This document shows positions 5,428 to 11,752 of a stretch of 13,176 bases of DNA, piece by piece. Both the position numbers and the translations under genes were made by a program. Origin of the DNA: CAIUGU01 sp031398625 (GTDB lineage: Bacteria > Pseudomonadota > Gammaproteobacteria > Steroidobacterales > Steroidobacteraceae); NCBI GenBank assembly GCA_031398625.1, contig JANNNQ010000301.1, positions 1-13,176 of the forward strand. The letters run 5' to 3'. Numbering within the stretch: position 1 is the stretch's first letter; every line of letters starts with the position of its first letter. The notes under the pieces were generated by a model. It was not told the origin of the DNA. It saw only the letters and a list, made by a program, of their open reading frames with translations, and ran no database searches.

Positions 5428-5660
5428 CGTCGGTCAGCGTTGCGTTCTTTGAGGACCTGTGTTGCCGACAAGCGGGTTTGCGATGCACGCTTTCTTTTGC
5501 GGACCTGTTCCAGCCACGTGTCAACGGAGGGTCGGGAGGCCATTCGTTCCAGTTCTGAACGCAGGTATTCCTGCATGGACTTACCTTGCAGTGCCGCGCG
5601 GGCGGCCAGTTCGTCACGGACTTTCTCCGGGACATCGCGAATCGTGATCTGGGTACTCAT
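5424..5660 (-). CDS. vapB: VapB-family antitoxin (ribbon-helix-helix type)
   Basis: This 78-aa protein begins STQITIRDVPEKVRDELAAR, a strand followed by helices as in ribbon-helix-helix antitoxins, with GKSMQEYLRSELERM forming the second helix. The lysine/arginine-rich C-terminal tail (about residues 46-78, containing VRKRKRAS) is the usual toxin-binding part. The ATG at 5660 gives the family's normal length; the frame is open much further upstream, but that part is antisense or shifted dbpA sequence. No Shine-Dalgarno sequence is visible. A short palindrome lies directly upstream and could be the autoregulatory operator. It is coupled to vapC through the TTGA overlap. Confidence 0.88.
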   Translation of the reverse strand: MSTQITIRDVPEKVRDELAARAALQGKSMQEYLRSELERMASRPSVDTWLEQVRKRKRASQTRLSATQVLKERNADRR

Positions 5661-5662
5661 GA

Positions 5663-5675
5663 TGTCAAAATGACA
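5663..5675. promoter_or_regulatory. candidate VapB/VapBC operator palindrome
   Basis: TGTCA-AAA-TGACA, with exact 5-bp arms, sits 2 bp before the vapB start codon. Antitoxins of this type usually repress their own promoter by binding such repeats. The short arms and closeness to the start codon leave room for chance. Confidence 0.4.
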
Positions 5676-5713
5676 GCAATGATGGCAAAGCGCAAGCCGA
5701 CGAGATTCCGGCC

Positions 5714-7084
5714 TTAACCCACCTCCCGAATCCGGAAGGTCCGGCCTTTGATCTTTCCGGAACGAAGCCGCTGCAACGCCTGGATATGCAGGCCTCGCTT
5801 GATGGCAACGTATGTGCGGGTCGGAAACACGTCGATCTTGCCGATCGCGCTCGCCGGCAAGCCGGCATCGCCGGTGAGTGCGCCGAGCAGGTCGCCGGGA
5901 CGAAGCTTGTCCTTGCGGCCAGCGTCGACCGCCAGCGTGACGAAGGGCGCGAAGAGGGGCTCGTTCTGGCTGCTGGTGGCGGGCAGGCTGTCCCAACGCA
6001 GACGCTCGCCGAGCCGATCCTCGATCTGGTTGGCGCGCGTTGTCTCACGGGGCGTGCATAAACTCAGGGCGATGCCTCGGCGACCCGCGCGACCCGTGCG
6101 GCCAATGCGATGGAGATGGGTGTCGGCATCCGAGGCGAGGTCGAAATTGATCACCATCGCCAGGTCCGCGATGTCCAGGCCGCGGGCCGCGACGTCGGAC
6201 GCGACGAGTACCGTGCAGCTGCGGTTTGCAAAGCGCACGAGCATTTCCTCGCGTTCGCGCTGGTCGAGCTCGCCATGCAGCGCGAGCACGGAGAACTGGC
6301 GTGCTGCCAGTGCTGCTGCGACTGCGCGTACCTCCTGCCGCGTATTGCAGAAAACGACCGCCGATTCCGGCCGATACTGCAGCAGCAGTGCGGCGAGGGC
6401 GTCCATTTTCACGTCAGCGTCGACTTCGAAGAAGACCTGCTCGATGAGCACGTCGGCCTCTTTCGCAATCGTGACATCGACCGGATTGCGCTGGTACTGC
6501 CGGCTGAGCTCGCGGATGGAGTCAGGAATGGTGGCGGAAAACAACCACGTCTGCCGCTGCGTGGGGGTCCGCTCTATGATGCTGTCGAGTTCATCCGCGA
6601 AACCCATGTCGAGCATGCGATCCGCTTCATCGAGGACGAGCACTTGCAATGCTCCCAGCGGCAATACCCCCTTCTGTAGCAAAGCGAGGATGCGACCCGG
6701 TGTTCCGACCACGATATGGGGTTCGTGCGCCAGCGATGCGAGATGGGGCCGTAAAGGAATGCCGCCGCACAAGGTCAGGACCTTCACGTTGGCAATGAAC
6801 CGGGCAAGGCGGCGGATCTCGCGACTCACCTGGTCGGCCAGCTCGCGCGTCGGACAGAGCACGAGTCCCTGCAGTTGCACAGCCGCCGCATCCAGGGTCG
6901 ACAGCAGTCCCAGCGCGAACACGGCTGTCTTGCCGCTGCCGGTGGCAGCCTGGGCAACGACATCACGACCTTCGAGTACGGCCGGCAACGCAGCGGACTG
7001 CACCGGCGTCATCGCCACATAGCCGATTTCCGTGAGCGCATGACGTAGCGGCTCGACGAGCTGTAGCGAGTCGAAATCACTCAT
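5714..7084 (-). CDS. dbpA: ATP-dependent RNA helicase DbpA
   Basis: This 456-aa DEAD-box helicase is expected to act in assembly of the 50S ribosomal subunit. In E. coli, DbpA is recruited by its C-terminal domain to hairpin 92 of 23S rRNA. Motifs in order: Q-motif region ending TPVQ (26-29), motif I AATGSGKT (46-53), PTREL (78-82), TPGR (128-131), DEAD (152-155), SAT (183-185), VVFCNT (243-248), ARGLDI (300-305) and HRIGRTGRAG (325-334). The C-terminal DbpA-type RNA-binding domain occupies about 380-456 (LTGDAGLPASAIGKIDVF). Length is family-typical. The start codon overlaps the stop of the upstream RIO kinase gene (ATGA), which suggests coupled translation. The last 54 codons are repeated, diverged, at 4762-4930. 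Confidence 0.95.
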   Translation of the reverse strand: MSDFDSLQLVEPLRHALTEIGYVAMTPVQSAALPAVLEGRDVVAQAATGSGKTAVFALGLLSTLDAAAVQLQGLVLCPTRELADQVSREIRRLARFIANVKVLTLCGGIPLRPHLASLAHEPHIVVGTPGRILALLQKGVLPLGALQVLVLDEADRMLDMGFADELDSIIERTPTQRQTWLFSATIPDSIRELSRQYQRNPVDVTIAKEADVLIEQVFFEVDADVKMDALAALLLQYRPESAVVFCNTRQEVRAVAAALAARQFSVLALHGELDQREREEMLVRFANRSCTVLVASDVAARGLDIADLAMVINFDLASDADTHLHRIGRTGRAGRRGIALSLCTPRETTRANQIEDRLGERLRWDSLPATSSQNEPLFAPFVTLAVDAGRKDKLRPGDLLGALTGDAGLPASAIGKIDVFPTRTYVAIKRGLHIQALQRLRSGKIKGRTFRIREVG

Positions 7085-7944
7085 TCGGAAGTCACGCCCT
7101 CGCTTTCTTCGCGTCCGCGCTGACGGCGTTCGGCCTCCTCGCGTGCCTCGTCGATCGCAGCCACGACTTCGTGGACATCCGGCACGGACTCGTCCACGAC
7201 GAAGTTGCCCGTGAGCTTGCTGTCAGGCTTGAGCTCGCCCTGCTCGAACAGCGCCCACATCTCGGGCGCGTAGCGGGTATTGAGCAGTTCGGGCGCGAAG
7301 CGGCCGAGCGTCTGGGTGATGTTCGTGACATCGCGCTCCAGCATGGCGTACGCGCTATTGTTGCCCGCTGCATTCACGGCTTGCGGCAGATCGATGATCA
7401 CTGGCCCGTTCGCGCCGACCAGCACGTTGAACTCCGACAGGTCGCCGTGGATCAGGCCGGTGCACAGCATGCGGACGATCTGCTCCATCAGGAGCTCGTG
7501 ATATTCCCGCGCCTGCTGTGCTGGCAGTTCGATTTCTCCCAGACGGGGTGCCGCAGCGCCGTCCGCATCGGTGACCATCTCCATCAAGAGCACGCCGTTG
7601 AAGAAGCCAAAGGGTTGCGGCACGCGCACGCCGGCCGAGACGAGTCGATAGAGCGCATCGACTTCCGCGTTCTTCCACGCCTCTTCCTGCTCCCTGCGGC
7701 CATAGCGGGTGCTCTTTTCCATGGCACGCTTCTGGCGACTGCCGCGAACCTTGCGTCCTTCCTGGTAGAGCGAGCGTTGCTGGAAACTGCGCTGCGCCAT
7801 GTCCTTGTAGACCTTGGCGCACCGGATGTCGGCCCCGCAACGCACGACGTAGACCGAGGCCTCCTTGCCGCTCTTCAGCTGCCGCAAGACGGCATCGACG
7901 ATGCCGTCATCGAGCAGCGACTGCAGTCCTTCCGGTGTTCTCAT
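7081..7944 (-). CDS. RIO-type serine protein kinase
   Basis: This 287-aa protein is a RIO-family atypical kinase (RIO1/bacterial type). A GKEASVYVV nucleotide-binding loop lies at residues 26-34, with Lys44 (CAKVYK) as the ATP-phosphate lysine. The catalytic loop is IHGDLSEFNVL, with D168 and N173. The metal-binding Asp185 is in IIDLPQ. Basic residues dominate 50-90 (QRSFQQRSLYQEGRKVRG), the segment that carries RIO-specific contacts. The C-terminal 25 residues are highly charged. In archaea and eukaryotes, RIO kinases work in small-subunit maturation; the bacterial role is poorly known. Here the gene overlaps dbpA by ATGA, placing it with a ribosome-assembly helicase. A 159-bp gap to the divergent transporter gene should hold both promoters; I could not pick convincing -35/-10 boxes. 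Confidence 0.93.
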   Translation of the reverse strand: MRTPEGLQSLLDDGIVDAVLRQLKSGKEASVYVVRCGADIRCAKVYKDMAQRSFQQRSLYQEGRKVRGSRQKRAMEKSTRYGRREQEEAWKNAEVDALYRLVSAGVRVPQPFGFFNGVLLMEMVTDADGAAAPRLGEIELPAQQAREYHELLMEQIVRMLCTGLIHGDLSEFNVLVGANGPVIIDLPQAVNAAGNNSAYAMLERDVTNITQTLGRFAPELLNTRYAPEMWALFEQGELKPDSKLTGNFVVDESVPDVHEVVAAIDEAREEAERRQRGREESEGVTSE

Positions 7945-8103
7945 TTAGGGTGGCGCGAGGGTCGTGAAAGGTCGCGAGCTTACAGGCTTCCGGCACGGCG
8001 CTTTCGATGGATTGGACCGGCGAGATTCGGGTCGGCTTTGGACGGCCTTTTATGGCATCATGCGCGCCCCGGCGGGTCCCTTCTGGCTCCCCGGGACTCC
8101 CCT

Positions 8104-9318
8104 ATGACCCAAGACAGCCCCGCCCGGACCCTTGCAACCAGGGTGCTCCTCCTGCTCGGCGCAATGATTGCGCTCGGACCCTTAAGCATCGACATGTACC
8201 TGCCGTCTTTCCCGACCATCGAGCGGGAGTTCGGCGCGGAAAGCGGGTCCTTGCAGCTGACGCTGGCTACCTACTTCATCGGCCTCGCCGTCGGCCAGGC
8301 TTTTTACGGCCCGATCAGTGACCGGTTCGGCCGCAAGCCGCCCCTGTATTTCGGTCTCACCCTGTTCGTGGCCGCGGCACTCGGGTGCGCCTTGAGTACT
8401 ACTGTCACGCAACTGGTGACCTTCCGCTTCCTGCAGGGCGTGGGGGGTTGTGCCTCAATGGTCGTGACGATGGCCGTCATCCGCGATACGGTCTCCGGCC
8501 CCGAAGCGGCGCGTACATTCTCGCGGCTGCTGCTCGTCATGGGAATTGCACCCATCGTGGCACCCCTGGGCGGTGGATGGTTGCTGACGGCGTTCGGCTG
8601 GCAGTCCATCTTCTACCTCCTGGCCGCAGCCGGTATTGCGTGCTTCATCGCGATGCACTTCGGCCTTGAGGAAACACGCGATCCGAAGCATGTCGTGCCA
8701 CTCAACATGAAGGGCGTGCTGACGAGTTACGGCAGCCTGATGAGGGACCGCTCGTTCATCGGTTACGCCCTCGTTGGGGCCACCGCCATAACCGGCATGT
8801 TCGCCTACATCGCCGGGTCGCCCTATCTGCTCATCGAAATCTATGGTGTCGAACCCCAGAACTTCGGCTGGTTCTTTGGCATCAACGCCGCGGGATTCAT
8901 CGTCGGCAGTCAGATCAACGCCCGTCTCGTGACCCGTTACGGCACGACCGGCGTGCTGCACCGGTCCGTCGTGGTTCCCGCTGTGGCGGGGGTGGCACTG
9001 GCTGCCTTCGCGCTGGCAGGCTGGCTGCCGTTGCCCGTTCTGGCGCTGGGCTTCTTCGCCTATGTCGGCGCCCTCGGTTTCATCAATCCGAACTCGATGG
9101 CCTCGGCGCTGGCGAGGCAGGGCCATCGTGCGGGTACGGCCTCGGCGCTCGCGGGCTCTACGCAGTTCGTATTTGCAACACTGGCGGGTGCACTGATGGG
9201 ATTCTGGCATGACGGCAGCGCCTGGCCCCTGACTTGCCTGATGGCCGTCTGCGGCACCGCTGCCCTGCTGGCAGAGCGCATCCTGACGGCGCCGTATCGA
9301 ACCCCTGCGACTCACTGA
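8104..9318 (+). CDS. bcr: Bcr/CflA-family MFS drug efflux transporter
   Basis: This 404-aa inner-membrane major facilitator is probably a proton-drug antiporter with 12 membrane spans. The family marks are LSIDMYLPSFP near residues 23-33 in the first span, the MFS loop motif GPISDRFGRKPP (about 65-76) between spans 2 and 3, and RFLQGVGGCASMVV with a conserved arginine in span 4, then IAPIVAPLGGGWL (motif C-like, antiporter signature) in span 5. Length fits Bcr (about 396). The ATG at 8104 gives a short polar N-terminus followed by the first span. The frame is open upstream, but that part is antisense to the RIO kinase. Its stop is 26 bp before the ybiT-like gene, so the two are likely co-transcribed. 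The substrate (bicyclomycin, chloramphenicol or others) cannot be assigned. Confidence 0.9.
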   Translation: MTQDSPARTLATRVLLLLGAMIALGPLSIDMYLPSFPTIEREFGAESGSLQLTLATYFIGLAVGQAFYGPISDRFGRKPPLYFGLTLFVAAALGCALSTTVTQLVTFRFLQGVGGCASMVVTMAVIRDTVSGPEAARTFSRLLLVMGIAPIVAPLGGGWLLTAFGWQSIFYLLAAAGIACFIAMHFGLEETRDPKHVVPLNMKGVLTSYGSLMRDRSFIGYALVGATAITGMFAYIAGSPYLLIEIYGVEPQNFGWFFGINAAGFIVGSQINARLVTRYGTTGVLHRSVVVPAVAGVALAAFALAGWLPLPVLALGFFAYVGALGFINPNSMASALARQGHRAGTASALAGSTQFVFATLAGALMGFWHDGSAWPLTCLMAVCGTAALLAERILTAPYRTPATH

Positions 9319-9344
9319 CTACTCCTTCAAGCCTGGATTCTCCG

Positions 9345-10946
9345 ATGCTCTCCACTTCCAATATCTCTATCCAGTTCGGCGCGAAGCCGCTGTTCGAAAA
9401 CGTCACCGTCAAGTTCGCCGACGGCAACCGCTATGGCCTGATCGGCGCGAACGGTTGCGGCAAGTCCACCCTGATGAAGATCCTGAGCGGCGACCTCGAG
9501 CAGAGCTCGGGCGAGGTGATGCTGCAGACGGGAATGCGCCTCGGCAAGCTGAACCAGAACCAGTTTGCCTATGAAGACGAGCGCGTCCTCGATGTCGTCA
9601 TGCAGGGGCACGTCGAGATGTGGAAGGCGATGCAGGAACGGGACGCCATCTATGCGGACCCGGAAGCCACGGACAACGACTACATCCGCGCTGCCGACCT
9701 CGAAGTGAAGTTCGCGGAGTACGGCGGTTACAACGCCGAAGCACGGGCGGCCAGCATTCTCTCGTCCGCGGGCATCGACGAATCCTTCCATAACGGTCCG
9801 ATGCGCGAAGTCGCGCCGGGCTGGAAGCTGCGTGTGCTGCTTGCACAGGCGCTTTTCTCGAATCCCGATGTGTTGCTGCTCGACGAGCCGACGAACAACC
9901 TCGACATCAACTCGATCCGGTGGCTGGAACAGGAACTGAACAACTATGACGCCACGATGGTGATCATCAGCCACGACCGCCACTTCCTGAACCAGGTCTG
10001 CACGCACATCGCCGACCTCGATTTCGGCGAGCTGCGCATCTATCCCGGCAACTACGACGACTTCATGCTGGCCTCGACGCAGGCGCGTGAACGCCAGGCG
10101 TCTGCGAACGTCAAGGCGAAGGAAAAGGTGGCCGAACTGCAGGAGTTCGTGCGGCGCTTCTCGGCGAATGCCTCGAAGGCACGGCAGGCGACGTCGCGCC
10201 GCCGCCAGATCGAGAAGATCAAGATCGAGGACATCAAGCCTTCGTCGCGCCAGAACCCCTACATCCGCTTCGAGCAGGGCAAGAAGCTGTACCGCGGTGC
10301 TGTTTCGGTCGAGGACTTGAGCTTCACGTATCCGGGCGCCGACACGTCGGTGCTCAACAAGGTCAACATTGAAGTGGAGGCGGGCGAGCGCATCGCGATC
10401 ATCGGTGCGAACGGCATCGGCAAGACAACGCTCATGCGCCTCCTGGCAGGTGACCTGAAGCCCACCAAGGGGACAATCAACTGGGTGGAGAATGCCTTGC
10501 TCGGCTACATGCCGCAGGATCCGCAGGCCGACTTCGCGAAGAAGGTCGACCTCTTTACGTGGATGAGTGACTGGCAGACCCCGAGCGATGACCAGATCGT
10601 GCGCGCCACGCTCGGCCGCATGCTCTTCTCCGGCGATGAAATGAAGAAGGCGGTGACCGTGCTGTCCGGTGGCGAGAAGGGCCGCATGATCTACGGCAAG
10701 CTCACCCTCATCAAGCCCAATGTCCTCCTCATGGACGAGCCGACCAACCACATGGACATGGAAACCATCGAGTCCCTGCAGATCGCGCTCGAGAAGTTCC
10801 CCGGCACCCTCCTGTTCGTCTCCCACGACCGCGAACTGGTCGGCGGCCTCGCCACGCGCATCATCGAAGTCCGCGCGGGTGGCAAGGTCTTGGACTTCAG
10901 GGGTACCTATGACGAGTACCTGAAGACGCAGGGAGTGGACGCGTAG
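9345..10946 (+). CDS. ybiT: ABC-F ATPase, YbiT type
   Basis: This 533-aa soluble protein has two ABC ATPase domains and no membrane spans, the layout of ABC-F translation factors that act in the ribosomal E site. The first domain has GANGCGKST (34-42), a degenerate signature (APGWKLR) and LLLDEPTNNLD. The second has GANGIGKTT, signature LSGGEKGR and LLMDEPTNHMD. Between them lies the charged linker (about 240-325, with RRFSANASKARQATSRRRQI), the P-site tRNA interaction motif of the family. Sequence and length closely match E. coli YbiT (530 aa) as I remember it. The ATG at 9345 starts the family's MLSTSNISIQFG strand; the open frame upstream is unused transporter sequence. It is probably in an operon with the bcr-like gene; a terminator follows. 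Confidence 0.94.
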   Translation: MLSTSNISIQFGAKPLFENVTVKFADGNRYGLIGANGCGKSTLMKILSGDLEQSSGEVMLQTGMRLGKLNQNQFAYEDERVLDVVMQGHVEMWKAMQERDAIYADPEATDNDYIRAADLEVKFAEYGGYNAEARAASILSSAGIDESFHNGPMREVAPGWKLRVLLAQALFSNPDVLLLDEPTNNLDINSIRWLEQELNNYDATMVIISHDRHFLNQVCTHIADLDFGELRIYPGNYDDFMLASTQARERQASANVKAKEKVAELQEFVRRFSANASKARQATSRRRQIEKIKIEDIKPSSRQNPYIRFEQGKKLYRGAVSVEDLSFTYPGADTSVLNKVNIEVEAGERIAIIGANGIGKTTLMRLLAGDLKPTKGTINWVENALLGYMPQDPQADFAKKVDLFTWMSDWQTPSDDQIVRATLGRMLFSGDEMKKAVTVLSGGEKGRMIYGKLTLIKPNVLLMDEPTNHMDMETIESLQIALEKFPGTLLFVSHDRELVGGLATRIIEVRAGGKVLDFRGTYDEYLKTQGVDA

Positions 10947-10984
10947 CGACGGCCGGCGGGCTTTGCACCCTGGTTAGGCCATTT

Positions 10985-11008
10985 GCCCACGAAGTGGGCC
11001 TTCCTTTC
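10985..11008 (+). terminator. probable rho-independent terminator after ybiT
   Basis: GCCCAC-GAA-GTGGGC (10985-10999) is a perfect 6-bp stem with a 3-base loop, followed by the pyrimidine/T-rich CTTCCTTTC. It lies 38 bp after the ybiT stop. The T-run is interrupted, so termination may be moderate. Confidence 0.6.
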
Positions 11009-11012
11009 GGCC

Positions 11013-11049
11013 ATAGGCATTGACTATCGATGGCATTCAAACCATCAAT
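11013..11049 (+). promoter_or_regulatory. OxyR-type operator upstream of ahpC
   Basis: The spaced tetrads ATAG (11013-11016), CTAT (11024-11027), ATTC (11035-11038) and CAAT (11046-11049) are each separated by exactly 7 bases. This reproduces the OxyR tetramer pattern ATAG-N7-CTAT-N7-ATAG-N7-CTAT. The first two tetrads are perfect; the other two match 2 of 4 and 3 of 4. A possible promoter follows: TTCTTA (11050-11055), 17 bp, TAGCAT (11073-11078). OxyR directly activates ahpCF in E. coli, so location and pattern agree. Confidence 0.68.
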
Positions 11050-11117
11050 TTCTTAAATGCTGCGGCGCAGACTAGCATGGCCGCGGGTGATCACTTTTGA
11101 CGCTGGAGAGAGATTCA

Positions 11118-11681
11118 ATGTCGCTGATCAATACTGAAGTCAAGCCGTTCAAGGCCACGGCCTATCACAACGGGAAGTTCGTACCGGTGTCGAGCGAGGA
11201 CCTGAAGGGCAAGTGGTCCGTGGTGGTGTTCTACCCCGCTGACTTCACGTTCGTCTGCCCGACGGAACTCGGCGACCTGGCCGATCACTACGCCGAATTC
11301 AAGAAGATGGGTGTCGAAATCTACGGTGTGTCAACCGACACGCATTTCACGCACAAGGCGTGGCACGACACCTCGGACACCATCAAGAAGGTGCAGTACC
11401 CGCTCGTGGGCGATCCCACCGCCACGCTGGCACGCAACTTCGAAGTGCTGATCGAGGAAGAAGGCCTGGCGCTGCGCGGCACGTTCATCATCGATCCTTC
11501 GGGCAAGATCAAGACGCTCGAAGTGCACGACAACGGCATCGGCCGCGATGCGAAGGAACTGCTCCGCAAGGTGCAGGCCGCCCAGTACGTCGCTTCGCAC
11601 CCGGGTGAAGTCTGCCCGGCGAAGTGGACGCCTGGCGCACAGACCCTCGCACCGTCGCTGGATCTGGTCGGGAAGATCTGA
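11118..11681 (+). CDS. ahpC: alkyl hydroperoxide reductase subunit C (2-Cys peroxiredoxin)
   Basis: AhpC reduces hydrogen peroxide, organic peroxides and peroxynitrite in the cytoplasm, and is re-reduced by AhpF encoded next. At 187 aa it has the same length as E. coli AhpC. The peroxidatic cysteine is C47 in DFTFVCPTEL and the resolving cysteine is C166 in EVCPAKW. The C-terminal YF-type tail motif of overoxidation-sensitive peroxiredoxins is not seen, as expected for bacterial AhpC. The start at 11118 is fixed by GGAGAG (11105-11110) seven bases upstream and the family's MSLINTEVKPF; a TTG-initiated extension to 11097 would include the ribosome site and is rejected. Regulation is probably by OxyR through the operator at 11013-11049. 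Confidence 0.97.
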   Translation: MSLINTEVKPFKATAYHNGKFVPVSSEDLKGKWSVVVFYPADFTFVCPTELGDLADHYAEFKKMGVEIYGVSTDTHFTHKAWHDTSDTIKKVQYPLVGDPTATLARNFEVLIEEEGLALRGTFIIDPSGKIKTLEVHDNGIGRDAKELLRKVQAAQYVASHPGEVCPAKWTPGAQTLAPSLDLVGKI

Positions 11682-11690
11682 CGTTCGATC

Positions 11691-11733
11691 GGTCCCGGGC
11701 GCTGAAACGCCCGGGACCTTCCTGAAAATTTTT
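11691..11733 (+). terminator. strong hairpin between ahpC and ahpF (attenuator or RNA-stabilising)
   Basis: GGTCCCGGGCG-CTGAAA-CGCCCGGGACC is a perfect 11-bp GC-rich stem with a 6-base loop (11691-11718). The T5 run follows only after 10 bases (11729-11733), which is not ideal for a classic terminator. It may reduce read-through to ahpF or protect the ahpC mRNA 3' end, giving more AhpC than AhpF. Confidence 0.7.
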
Positions 11734-11752
11734 ACGTAAACCGGACACTGCC

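Noticed and set aside
5661..5996. Upstream extension of the vapB frame (190 codons in all)
   Set aside because: It reads the dbpA 3' end on the same strand in a different frame; vapB has a natural 78-aa form from 5660.
5748..7022. 424-codon plus-strand open frame
   Set aside because: It is the shadow of dbpA in GC-rich DNA, with serine/arginine-rich translation and no motifs.
8030..8066. Sigma-70 promoter for the bcr-like gene (TTGGAC with TATGGC or CATCAT)
   Set aside because: The spacing of the boxes is 7-12 bp, too short for a working promoter.
7171..8103. 311-residue N-terminal extension of the MFS transporter frame
   Set aside because: It is antisense to the RIO kinase gene; the transporter has a normal start at 8104 and normal length from there.
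9234..9344. 37-residue extension of the YbiT-type protein
   Set aside because: It overlaps the end of the transporter gene in another frame; family proteins start at the ATG at 9345.
9327..10826. 499-codon minus-strand open frame
   Set aside because: It is the antisense shadow of ybiT, with composition biased to histidine, valine, arginine and leucine, and no recognisable family.
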